Below, piece after piece: positions 46,556-58,600 of a DNA stretch of 64,000 bases. The notes beneath the pieces are model-generated. The model was not told where the DNA came from. It ran no database searches and saw only the letters and a list, made by a program, of their open reading frames with translations. How positions within the stretch are numbered: position 1 is the first letter of the stretch; each line of letters begins with the position of its first letter. A program made the translations under genes and the position numbers. The stretch is from NCBI RefSeq assembly GCF_021730395.1, contig NC_069374.1, positions 60,284,501-60,348,500 on the forward strand. Direction: 5' to 3'. Source of the stretch: Mercenaria mercenaria. Taxonomy: Eukaryota; Mollusca; Bivalvia; Venerida; Veneridae.

Positions 46556-47667
46556 TATATTAATCTGTGGAATACCTAAGACCTGTTAAATTATATTTTC
46601 TAATTTGACTATTTTACATGTATCTTAGCACAGCTTGGCACGTGATGTTGATATGTCGCTGATAGAGTCATTAGTTGTCCGTTTTCTGTCTTATTTTACT
46701 AGATAGATCTTGTATGATAAGAAATGCCAACTGCAATCTTGGTTTGTACATTCTGTGAAAGTAAACAATGATAATGAAAAAAAAAAATCCTAATAAATCG
46801 ATGGAGTTTTGTATTACACTCCGTTTTGGGGGCTGGCGGTACTAAGGTGCTTTTCATCCCATGTGGATGCTTTTTTGAAGAAATCTATAACGCACGGATC
46901 GGAGGATAGTAAGTGGTCGAAAAAGCTCACGACAACCACTGCGTTTTCAGGCAATCTAGTACGCACTATTTGAATGTTCAAACACTTCTATTTATAGTTA
47001 TATAATTATGTATCATATTATCATTAGCACCGTTTTACGTAATACATGTATAAAAATACAGCGTAAAGCATCAGTATTGCAGCTGATGTGTGTCGGTTGT
47101 GGCTATTGAAACTCGGTAGAATTTTGGTACCAGAATACGTTGAATTATAGCTATTTTTTGGCGTTTTGGTTTTAAAAACGTTCTTTTGTTAAATGTTTGG
47201 CATGATTATTACAGTATCTTATTACGGATCCTTGCTTAATCATTTCCTGTTTCATTTGTTACTTTATTGTTTCAATATTCAAGTTTTATCATTTTTATGC
47301 ATTTTCATATTCAGATCCATCGCACTCACATGAGCTCAGGAACATAATAGTTTATTAAAATAATATGATCTAAAAAGGACGGACTTAGTGGTAACGGTAG
47401 TAGTAAGGCAGTAGACTATGAGTCAGAGGCCTTGAACTCGAGCTCCATTTCTTGATAAATGTCTTTACACCTGGCACGCCAAAGAACCAGATCTAGACGG
47501 TTCTGGAATAGGTGCTAACATTTCTTCTGGAGAAGTCGTAATGGTAAGCAATGGGGATCTTGTCTGAGGGGATTTTGTCTTACTTCCCATAGTACGTGCA
47601 ATGATAGCGTTTATGCAGAAGCGTCCCTTAACATAACTAAATCATAATTTAAAAAGTCACTGGGTCC

Positions 47668-47803
47668 TAATTATAGGTGAAAGCAAGTCTTACTAAGGTA
47701 ATAAAAAATCCTAAGTAACTAGAGGATTGAAAGTCCTACTTAGTACTTTGTGTCTCGTAATTAGACTTTTCCGTGTTTGGCAAACACGTAATTAGGACTC
47801 TTT
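47668..47803. repeat. Foldback-like remnant
   Basis: GTCCTAATTA at the left and TAATTAGGAC at the right, with further AAGTCCT/AGGATT words inside. MITE-like, poorly preserved. Confidence 0.4.
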
Positions 47804-47915
47804 ATTAAGGAGACAGTTATTTTTTATTATTATACCTTACATAAATGTCCAATGCAAATTTTCCGTTAGTTTACTTGAACTTGAATACTGATATATCATA
47901 TTCCCCAGTGATGTT

Positions 47916-48026
47916 ATATCGCATGCGCAAAATCGTTATTTTCAATTTCTGCGCATGTGATAAGAGCCATAATTTCATATCACACGCGCGCAAAATCGCT
48001 ATTTTGTTTTTCTGCGCATGTGATAT
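47916..48026. repeat. GCATGCGCAAAATCG inverted/direct repeat cluster
   Basis: ATCGCATGCGCAAAATCG and TTTCTGCGCATGTGATA form an inverted pair that is repeated about 60 bp further on (CACGCGCGCAAAATCGC ... TTTTTCTGCGCATGTGATA). Confidence 0.6.
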
Positions 48027-48198
48027 TATTTTTTCATATCTCCCGTTGAGAGATTGATACTTTCACATTGATTAAAAAGGCTGAGACGATACATTTTCAG
48101 ACGATGCGCTTATATATACTTATGGAATAAATTTCCTTTTCAAGCGTTCATACATGTGTGAACCCAGCCGATTTAATTTCTTTTTAATGATTTGTTCT

Positions 48199-48470
48199 AT
48201 TGCATTCCTGAGAGGGTGATATGAAAAATGTTCACCCCTCGAAATAGTCGGTTAAAAAGCTCTTGCTGCTTATGCTGTACTGTTTTTCTGTCTCAACCTC
48301 ACCTCAGTAGTAGTACTTGGCAACATCCCATTGTGGACATCTGCGCCAAGGGTGACATAATACAGTTGTGTACGGTGTAGTTGCCGACTTTAAATATGAA
48401 TATAGGCCTCGGTCGATGTTCATATATCTCGCGGTGAATATTTTTCATATCGTCCTCTCAGGAATGCAAT
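48199..48470. mobile_element. MITE with ATTGCATTCCTGAGAGG ends
   Basis: ATTGCATTCCTGAGAGG at the left and CCTCTCAGGAATGCAAT at the right are perfect; pairing continues as GATATGAAAAAT/ATTTTTCATATC and GTTCACC/GGTGAAT. 272 bp, non-coding. Confidence 0.85.
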
Positions 48471-48620
48471 ATTTATATAATAGCATGTAACAAAATTTAT
48501 TTAACAGTTTGTTAATACCACGCTAATTCGTGTTAGGACTGGGTATAAGGACAAAAAAAAAATAAACCAAGCTAAATCAGTGAATGTAGGAGAAAAATTG
48601 CACAAATTTAAAAAATTAAT

Positions 48621-48693
48621 TGGAGAATCCGGGTATCGATCCCGGTACCTCTCACATGCTAAGCGAGCGCTCTACCACTTGAGCTAATTCCCC
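48621..48693 (-). tRNA. tRNA-Ala (anticodon AGC)
   Basis: Read on the minus strand: a 7-bp acceptor stem GGGGAAT/ATTCTCC with one G-U pair, D arm TAGCTCAAGTGGTAGAGC, anticodon arm CTCGC-TTAGCAT-GTGAG with anticodon AGC, T arm CCGGG/CCCGG with loop ATCGATA, discriminator A73 at 48621. A and B box promoters are intact. No intron. It looks functional. Confidence 0.93.
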
Positions 48694-49236
48694 GTTATAT
48701 TTGAAGATGAAAACAAAGTATATATTTTCTATTGATCTAGCCGACGACAATATGTGACTTCGGATTCTCTTTGTTCCTATCGGGGATGTAAATTTGTCCG
48801 AAACAAAGATTACTGACAGGCATAAATACGGTAAATAAAATTTTATAAAAACTGTCCTGCTCTGTTATTTTGTGCAACATTTCATTGCCTTGCATTTCAT
48901 CGATTTACTTGCAAAAGAACAGCAACATGTTTTGAATAAATCTAATAATATAATAACGAATTACTGTAATACATAATCACAGAAAGTGGGTGGGGTATCC
49001 TTGTTTTCAATTTTCTCAGAACAGTCTTTTTAATACGAAATTTTCATATAAAATCCACGACTGATCAACGTTATTTCGACATTTTCTAGAGCCAGTATCA
49101 GATTTTCAGAGACTACAAACAGAAAATGATGTTTTCAAATAAAATCAAAATTTATTTATTCAATTATCAGAAAGATTCTGTATAGTGATAGTAGATTTAT
49201 AGGCCAGATTTATAGGCCACTTCCAACAGGCTTGTT

Positions 49237-49572
49237 GTTGGGTTAACCCTTTAGCGATGTGGTTGAGTGTCCGCCTACAGATCTCGGGGTCCGGGGTTCG
49301 AGCCCCAGTATAGGGACCTTGGTATTTTCTCTCCCAGGGTTTACTTTAATGGTGTTAGAAGGGTTTGCCGACTCATGTGGTGGGCATGGAGTGTCATTCT
49401 GGAGAGCTGGTAAGCTCTGAAAAGTAAAGGGGGAGAAGTGTAGTGATAGTAGGGCTGTTGGGTTAACCCTTTAGCGACGTGGTCGAGTGTCCGCCTACAG
49501 ATCTTGGGGTCCAGGGTTTGAGCCCCAGTAGGGACCTTGGTACTTTCTCTCCCAGGGTTTACTTTAATTCCA
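49237..49572 (+). repeat. Two copies of a tRNA-like SINE (GGTTCGAGCCCC B box)
   Basis: 49237-49360 and 49455-49572 share GTTGGGTTAACCCTTTAGCG, GAGTGTCCGCCTACAGATCT, a B box GGGGTTCGAGCCCC (GGGTTTGAGCCCC in the second) and TTTCTCTCCCAGGGTTTACT. tRNA-derived repeat; not a foldable tRNA gene. Confidence 0.65.
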
Positions 49573-50924
49573 ACAAGGTAAGTTTAGTAACACAAGCTAT
49601 GTACTGGTACTAATGATAAACCCAAACAGAAAATGAGGTTTTTTACCTGTCACTTTTTTATTTCTGCAAATTGAAATCAATGGTCGGTATCAAAATAAAG
49701 CTTAACCTTTGCTGAAAACTTTACATAATTCAAATTTATATTTAGTAAGCAAACTTGCACGAAGTAAGGCCCTGAAAGGGGTATGTAAAAGGGGGCTTTA
49801 TGAACGTTGACTGATGATAAATTCGAACCCTTTGTCATTTACAAAATTTTCTTGGTATTATTATATTGACACTTTACCCAAAAAGCTGCAACAGTCATTC
49901 CTGATCAAGTAATGAAAAGTTAACAAATGTCAGGCCTTCATGTTTCGACAGTGAGCATGCGCAAAAAAACACCCTCTTCCCCAGTAATTTTGGATAAATA
50001 CTTTTTATACAAATTTATGTAAGTGATTTATTTATACAGAATATTTACCAATTTTGTTTTTGTTTACACCAGTTGGTGTTGTAAGTGGAAACTATTAGAT
50101 GGTGTGTTCAATTTTATAAATAACTGATTGCAATAGAATATTTCCAAGGTGTTCGACTTTATCATCTGTCCGGGTTTATCATCAGTACCAGTATAGAATT
50201 TATACTGACAAAACTATAACATAAGGAAGTTAAACTTTGTTTGGCTAGGGATCCAGTAGCTGCAGCTCTAGACCCCAAGTTGTTTTGTTAAGTTATTGTT
50301 TTAAAATTTTTTTTTTAATATTTCTCGTTATAAATAGCTCTCACTTGGAGTTGGAGACATACTGAATGTGAAAGTCTTAACAGCAAAGTTTACTATTTAA
50401 ATCTTTCAATCCTGAGAAAAACACAAATTAGATTATTTAAAGCTTCCATTCTGGCAAACAAATTACTGATTCATGTTAATAATTCATCAAGCTAAAGCCG
50501 GGATCAATACAACCCTCTGAATTTACTCCTATACGCTTCTTTCACAAATCAGTGTCTCTTTATCAGACATTAAATTATTATAAGTACCACCATATACAAT
50601 TAATGAGTGAAACCAACTCTTTAGAAGTACCGTAACTACATGTACATGTATCTGTAATGCATTTAGTTTAAAATCTGACTTCTGTCCGGAATACCGCAAA
50701 CAGGCACACACAGCTGCTGTGACGACAGTGATAGTAAAACATTGGTGATTACCTCCATTTTCATCTTCAGTAATTAATTTATGACATTACATTCACTTGC
50801 GTATTATTTACATAAAACAATGTCAGGCTCACTAAGATGTTTGAGTTTTCAAGCTCTAATACACCTGAACATGTTGTTGTCATTCTTTGTCTATAATAAT
50901 AATTAGATTATGTGATATAGTGGA

Positions 50925-51068
50925 TACTTCAAAAAATCTTCTTGTCACAAAACACTGGTCCAACATCGAAACAGTTTCACAGATAGGTCCATGAATGTGT
51001 GACCTCCTACCAAAATTGTTCATGCAGTCTGTGAAACTCAGGTGAGTGATCTCTGGCCATTATGGCTC
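50925..51068 (+). mobile_element. 3' stub of a family A array element
   Basis: AAAAAATCTTCTTGTCACAAA, one unit, then CTCAGGTGAGTGATCTCTGG, hairpin GGCCATTATGGC, TCTCTAT. Only the last unit and 3' end remain. Confidence 0.65.
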
Positions 51069-51417
51069 TCTATTTAATAAATTTGTAAGGTAGTTTTTTC
51101 TTTTTAAGGCAACCCAGTTTCATTCCACAAAAATGGCATTTGATGGGTGTAATTATTTGTAACAATTATCTCATTCTGAAATTAATCCAGTTTATTACAC
51201 GACTGTATTCTATTGTTTCTCTGATTGGCTGAATACGGTTTGAAAAGTAATGAGTACATATCATATCAACTTATCCTGGGTTATAAATAGTACAAAAATA
51301 AAAATAGATCAAAGTAGGTGCTTGGAAAACCAATATCAACCTGATTTATTCCTTATTTCTTTATTAAAGATACAATTGTAATAACAAGACTGACCATACA
51401 TCTATTCATGTAATAAA

Positions 51418-51560
51418 ACAATTATTGACTTTTTCATAGGTTGATATCAGGATTTATCAACCCTCTAAAAGTTATATTCACCTTGTCTTCCGCTCGGTGA
51501 ATATAACTCTTTTCGGGTTGATAAATCCTGATATCAACCTATGAAAAAGTCGATAATTGT
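51418..51560. mobile_element. Near-perfect 143-bp foldback
   Basis: Left arm ACAATTATTGACTTTTTCAT, AGGTTGATATCAGGATTTAT, GTTATATTCACC; right arm mirrors it (GGTGAATATAAC ... ATGAAAAAGTCGATAATTGT). One mismatch in the outer 45 bp, loop about 14 bp. Confidence 0.88.
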
Positions 51561-51825
51561 ATAATATCCTTCTGATTTACTATTAAAGTTATAGGCCAAT
51601 ACATTAGCTTAGCTAGCGCTTTGTTTATTGTTGTCATTTTTGTTTTTTGCTGTTGGTTTTAAGCAAATTAAGATAATGAAGTAAATTTCCAGGTGCCCTT
51701 CTGGTCATTATTTCTGATTCAGGCAAGGTAGAGTTGCCTTCCTCCAAGTCCGGCTGGCTTTCTCACAGTTTTACATTTAAGTCAGAATAAGGTTTCAAAA
51801 CTACAGCAGTAAGGATGTTGTTTTT

Positions 51826-52448
51826 TAGCTCGACTATTCATAGAATAGTAGAGCTATTGGACTCTCCTGTGCGTTAGCGTCGGTGTCCTGATTTGGTTAA
51901 GCTTTTGTAAATATACACTATGTGTAAGCTGGTATCTCAGCAACCACTTGTGGGAATGGATTGAAACTTCACACACTTATTCACTGTGATAAATTGACTT
52001 ACACTGCACAGGTTCCATAACTCTGTTTTGCTTTTTTACAAAATTATGCCCCTTTTTCGACTTAGAAATTTTTGGATAAGGTTTTGTATGTAAGCTGGTA
52101 TCCCAGTATCCACTAATGGGAAAGGATTGAAACTTCACACACTTGTTCACTGTCATGATATGACATGCAGAGCAAAGGTGCAATAACTCTACTTTGCATT
52201 TTACAAAATTATGCCCCTTTTTCAACTTAGCAGTTTTTGGTTAAATTCTTATATATAAGCTGGTATCTCAGTATCCACTAATGGGAATGGATTGAAACTT
52301 GTCCACTGTCATGAGCTGATAAGCACTATGCAGGTTCCATAACCCTGTTTTGCATTTTTACTAAATTATGCCCCCTTTTTGACTTGTATTCATTCAATTG
52401 ACAAGGCTGTTGAATAGTCGAGCAATGCTGTTCTCCGACAGCTCTTGT
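51826..52448 (+). mobile_element. Array element, family B/H, just upstream of MRPL51
   Basis: Left TTAGCTCGACTATTCATAG; three units with TGTAAGCTGGTATCTCAG and GGATTGAAACTTCACACAC; right TTGAATAGTCGAGCAATG, hairpin CTGTTCTCCGACAG, CTCTTGT. Ends 107 bp before the MRPL51 start codon. Confidence 0.83.
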
Positions 52449-52509
52449 TAATTGTTGAATTTATATTGTATAGCCATAGAATATTTTTATCCATCGTTAC
52501 TCTTTCAGA

Positions 52510-52524
52510 ATGAAAGGAGTTTAA
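52510..52524 (+). promoter_or_regulatory. Possible upstream ORF in the MRPL51 leader
   Basis: ATG AAA GGA GTT TAA, 31 bp before the main ATG. It matters only if transcription starts upstream; CTCTTTCAG just before it could also be a 3' splice site. Confidence 0.25.
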
Positions 52525-52554
52525 CATCCCTGAAAGAAGAAGCGAGAGGTAACA

Positions 52555-52635
52555 ATGTCCTGGGTGCTCCGAGGTGTGTCATATTGCAGGCAGATTGCCA
52601 GCAGGGTCACATTGCAGACCCATTCCAATAGTCAG
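52555..52635 (+). CDS. MRPL51: MRPL51 exon 1 (presequence)
   Basis: 27 codons in phase 0 ending CAG|GTAAAT. Composition (Arg, Ser, Thr, no Asp/Glu) suits a mitochondrial targeting peptide. Little conserved sequence, so this exon rests on phase, position and composition. Confidence 0.75.
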
Positions 52636-55600
52636 GTAAATAGTATTGGTGAGACTTAAGAAAAAAAGGTATTGGGTTCTGGTAAACTGCCTATATTATC
52701 CTGGCTTTTGATGTTTGATAGAGCTGTTTTGAATGTAAGTTGTATTAGTTTGTACTCACATTAAACATTCTTAATTTAATATGTAAATGATAGAGGCATA
52801 GAACTAATTTAAAAGTTGTGCAGATTCATTCAGAACGTAATATCTATTAAATATCGTAATATCTACCACATGAAAAAATATTTTTGAAAAAGCTGTTACA
52901 TTTTATGAATACAAAATCTGAACACTATAATTTACATTTATTTTAATGATATTGGGGATCTTGAAAAGAGTCATTGTCTCGTGAATGTGAAGGATATTTT
53001 TCTGGTCTTGATTTGATTTACACGGATAAGTCGTCCTTAGTTTACAAAATAAAAACCTTTAGAATAGTGCTGCTTGTTCGAGAAAATGGAAGCATTTATC
53101 CGTAAAACATAGACTTAAGTCTGAATCCTGACTGTGGAAATTTATGTAGATCAAACCATGTATTAATGGCAACATTTGTGTTGATGAATTCAGGAACATT
53201 TCAATCTTTCTTACAATGGATACATGACAAAAACGTCTTACAGCAGTGAGCCACATCTCCATATTTTTAAACCCTTTGAACAATTTTACAATATGTAGGG
53301 TTTCGGAAACTGCTGGACAGATTGGTTGACAATTACAGTCGGATGAAAAGAAAATTTTACATTCTGACATAATAATTTACATGTTTCATTTTTACCCCTG
53401 ATGCTAGTATTTTCATGAGGACTTTTATTGTTTGTATAATAAACCAGAATATTTTCAGTTAACCTATATTTTAGATTGGTTCCTCTTTCTTGAATGCGCA
53501 GAGCATATCAGTAATGTGTTCCAGTGTGAGATGTAAGACAGAAATTCCACAATACAAGTTCCCGGCTCCTTCCCCATACAAAACACCAGGACCTCACCGC
53601 TATGGATACAATAATAAACTCTTCGATGGAGGTAATTTAATAATGAAAAACTGAATTTTTATATATTATCAATACTGGTTTAGAACTTTAATCCAATGAG
53701 GATTTAGCTCACTTCCGCACAAGGTGCTTAAGGACAAGCTACAAATGTACATATATTGTTATTTTCCTAAGTCATGGTCCTTCATACATCTTTCAAGAAT
53801 TTTACTGTTTACACATTTGAGAAGAAAACATTTTAATTCTAATGCAAAATGCATATGGCCGCATTATTGAGGTGAAGTTTGTTACTGTAATAACACAATT
53901 CATGGTATTAGTTGGAAAAATCCCCCGCCACAAGTGGTTGGGTGTTATAGGAATAATATAATATATAATAATAATGTTCGTCTGTCTGTAACATTTTGTG
54001 TCCAATCTGTATTCCTTAACCCCTTGAAGGATTTTCATGAAACTCTAGCCAAATGGTAACCTCATCAAGACAATGTGGGGAAATGTGGACTCAAGGTCAA
54101 GGTCACAACACAAGGTCAAAGGTTTGAGCCTTCCATTTTGTGTCCGCTCTGTATCTCCTAGGCTATGTTGAATCAAGAACAAGGGCACAACTCAAGGTCA
54201 AAGATTTGAGCTCTGTATCTCCTAAACCCCTTGAATGAATTTCAAGAAACTTGGGTCAAGTGATCACCTCATTAAGACAATGTGCAGAACACATGTCAGC
54301 CATGTTGGCTCAAGGTCAAGGTTACAACTCAAAAGTCAAAGGTTTAAGCCTTTCATTTTGTGTCCGTTCTGTATCCTTAACTCTTTGAAGAATTTTCAAA
54401 TTCATTGATGTTTTCATACATGGACTGTGAAATATACTTAACAATGTCAATGCTTTCACACAATACCATTAACCCTTTCTCTATCCATAACAGTAGTGGG
54501 GGATGTAGCTGTCTTTTAAACTGCCTTGTTGCTGTAGCTTGCCTACTCCTAGAATAAGTAGAGCTATTGCAATTTAATACCCATGGATTGACACTGGAGT
54601 CAGGAGTTGGTTAAGTTTTAATTGTGAGTTGGTATCTCAGGATCCGCATATCAAAATGGATAGAAACTTAACACAGTTGTACACAGTGATCATCTTATAT
54701 GTAATGCAAAGGTTCTGTAACTCTGTTTTGCAATTATACATAGTTATTAGCCATTTTTAGCCCACCATCTGATGATGGTGGACTATTCAAATCACTCTGC
54801 GTCTGTGGTCCGTCCGTCCTTACGTTCTTCCGTTAACAATTTCTCGTTATCGCATCTCCTGGGGGGATTTTGTCCAAACTTTGTCAGAATGATATATTGG
54901 TACCCTAGTTTTGTCCCTCTGAAAATCAGAGGTTCAACAATTTTTGAGTGAGTTATGGCCCTTTGTTTATTTTTATAATTTACATAGATTTATTTAGGGA
55001 AAAACTTTGAAACACTTCTTGCTCAAAACCACAGGGCCTAGGCCTTTGATATTTTGTATGTAACATCATCTAGTGGTCCTCTATTAAGATTGTTAAAATT
55101 ATTTCCCTAGGGTAAAATATGACCCCGCCCAGGGGGGTCACATGGTTTATATAGAGAAAAGCTTTGAAAAGTTCTTGTCCAAACCACAAAGCCTAGAGCT
55201 TTGATATTTGTAATGTAGCATCATCTAGTGGTTCTCTACCAAGTTTGTACAAATTATCCCCCTAGGGTCAAATATGGCCCCGCCCTGGGGGTCACATGGT
55301 TCATATAGACTTATATAGAATTTTTTTTTTAAATCTTCTTGTTCATAACCTACAACATTCAAATTTGGACCACATGTATAGTTTTGAGTGGCAAGACAAA
55401 CCTTGACATGAGTTGACCTTGATCTTGACCTAGTGACCTACTTTCACATTTCTGTAGCTACAGCCTTCAAATTTGGACCACATGCATAGGTTTGTGTACT
55501 GAAACAAACTTTGACCTTGACATTAACCTAGTGACCTACTTTCACATTTTTGAAGGTACAGGCTTCAAATTTGGACCACATGCATAGGTTTGTGTTCCGA

Positions 55601-58600
55601 AATGAAATTTGACCTTGATTTTGACCTAGTGACCTACTCTTACATTTCTAAAGCTACAGCCTTCAAATTTTGACCACATGCATAGTTTTGTGTACCGAAA
55701 TGAAGTTTGACCTTCAGATTGACATAGTGACCTATTTTCACATTTCTGAAGCTACATGCTTCAAATTTGGACCACTTGGATACTTTTGTGTTCTGAATTG
55801 AAATTTGACCTTGATTTTTACCTAGTACCTACTTTCACATTTCTCAAGATACAACCTTCAGATTTGAAGCACATGTATAGTCTTGTGTACCAAAATGAAC
55901 TTCGACCTTGAAATTGATCTAGTGACCTACTTTCACATTTCCCAAGCTACAGCTTTCAAATTTGGACCACATGCATGGACCACATGCACAGTTTTGTGTA
56001 CTGAAATGAACTTTGACCTTAATTTTGACCTTGAGGTAGTCTTGAAATTTGGAACATTAAAAAATGGCTCAATGGTGGGCGCCAAGATCACTCTGTGATC
56101 TCTTGTTGACTGTAAGGTTATGTTTTAGTATGTAAGCTGTTATAACTAACCAATTGAAGGAATGGATTGAAGCTTATTGTGCTTGTTGTCTGTGATGATT
56201 TGCTTAGGTCACGTTAGGTGTCATTACTTTATTTTGCTTTTTCCCAAAGTAATGCTTCTCTTTCAACATAGCAATTTTCTTCTTATCATTGATTCAACCT
56301 AAGCATGGTAAAAGGGGCAAGATCTATGACTCAAAATTGTTGCCCTGTATTGGTTTATGTCTGTTTTTAGCTCCACTATTTGGAGAATAGGGGGGCTATT
56401 CTACTCGCCCCAGCATCGGCGTGACCCTTCTTTGTTAAAGTTTTTCGGCAACCTTTGCTTTTCTGTCAAAGCTTTGTTACTATTGCTTACATTTTACTGA
56501 AACTTCATGTAAACATTGTCCAGTATACAAACATAGTATATTTTGGGGCTGAACCCATTATACCCAAGATCAAGGTCACCAAGGTGTTATACTTAGGTTT
56601 TTTTTAAGGTTAAAGTTTTTCGGCAACCTTTGTTTTTATGCCCCCGAAGGGAGGCATATAGTTTTTGAACCGTCTGTCTGTCGGTCTGTCAGTCTGTCGG
56701 TCTGTCCGCATTTTTCGTGTCCGGTCCATATCTTTGTCATCGATGGATGGATTTTCAAATAACTTGGCGTGAATGTGTACCACAGTAAGACGACGTGTCA
56801 TGCGCAAGACCCAGGTCCGTATCTCAAAGGTCAAGGTCACACTTAGACATTAAAGGTTATTGCATTGATGGGCGTGTCCGGTCCATATCTTTGTCATCGA
56901 TGGATGGATTTTCAAATAACTTGGCATGAATGTGTACCACAGTAAGACGACGTGTCACGCGCAAGACCCAGGTCCGTACCTCAAAGGTCAAGGTCACACT
57001 TAGACATTAAGGGATAGTGCATTGATGGGCGTGTCCAGTCCATATCTTTGTCATCGGTGGATGGATTTTCAAATAACTTGGCATGAATGTGTACCACAGT
57101 AAGACGACGTGTCACGCGCAAGACCCAGGTCCGTATCTCAAAGGTCAAGGTCACACTTAGACATTAAGGGATAGTGCATTGATGGGCGTGTCCGGTCCAT
57201 ATCTTTGTCATCGATGGATGGATTTTCAAATAACTTGGCATGAATGTGTACCACAGTAAGACGACGTGTCATGCGCAAGACCCAGGTCCGTAGCTCAAAG
57301 GTCAAGGTCACACTTAGATGTTAAAGGTCTTTTTTCATGATAGTGCATTGATGGGCGTGTCCGGTCCATATCTTTGTCATTCATGCATGGATTCTAAAAT
57401 AGCTACGCATAAATGTGTGACACAGTAAGACGACATGTCGCGCGCAAGACCCAGCTCCGTAGGTCAAAGGTCCTAAACTCGAACATCGGCCATAACTATT
57501 CATTTAAAGTGCCATCGGGGGCATGTGTCATCCTATGGAGACAGCTCTTGTTCTGTCATATCTTTGTTACTATTGCTTATATCTTACTCTAATTTTACAT
57601 AAACATTGTCCAGCATATAAACAAAGTATGCACATGGGCTGGGCCCATTTTATCCAAGGTCAAGGCCACCAAGGTGTTATACTTCTAAAGGTTATTTTTA
57701 AGGTTAAAGTTTTTCGGCAACCTTTGTTTTTCTGTCATTTCTTTGTTACTATTGCTTATATCTTGCTGTAACTTTACATAAACATTGTCCAGCGTACAAA
57801 CAAAGTATGTACAGGGGCTGGGCCCATTTTATCCAAGGTCAAGGTCACCAAGGTGTTATACTTAGGTTATTTTCAAGGTTAAAGTTTCTTGACAACCTTT
57901 GTTTTTCTGTCAAATCTTTGTTACTATTGCTTTTGTCTTACTATAAGTTCACATAAACAATGTCCAGCATATAAAGAAAGTATGTGCAGGGGCATGGCCC
58001 ATTATACCCAAGGTCAAGGTCACAAAGTTGTTATACTTGGAATTATTTTCATGTTGGAAAAAAAGGAATTATTTTCATGTTAAATTTCTTCAAAAGCTTC
58101 GTTTATAGACATATCTTTTCTGCATTAAAAGATAATGACTTGAAATTAAAAATATTTCTTTATAATCTCCATCTGTGTGTGTGGTTACAAACCCCATAAC
58201 TTTAATTATAATTAGATAGAATTATGCCCCTTTGTACTTAAACTTTTTTTGCAATCTTTGCTTCTGGATATTATATTAATGCAATATAAGATAAAGACTT
58301 GAAACTTAAAATGTATCTTTATCATCATCATCTGCATGTGTGGTAACAATTCCCATAAATCTGATTTGTATTTTTGACCAAAATATGCCCCTTTTATACT
58401 TAAATTTTTGAACAATCTTCGTTTTCTGGACATAACTTTGGTACTATATAAGATAATGACTAGAAACTCAAAATATATCTTTCCCATCATCATCTGCATG
58501 TGTTGTAACAATCCCAATTACTCTAATTTGTGTTCTTGACAGAATTATGCCCCTTTTAAAGTAGAGGTCTCTTATTGAGACATATATTCAGAATAGTGGA

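Noticed and set aside
53059-53370. 103-codon open frame on the minus strand in MRPL51 intron 1
   Set aside because: No recognised domain, no splice partners, inside an intron of a plus-strand gene; length alone is not enough.
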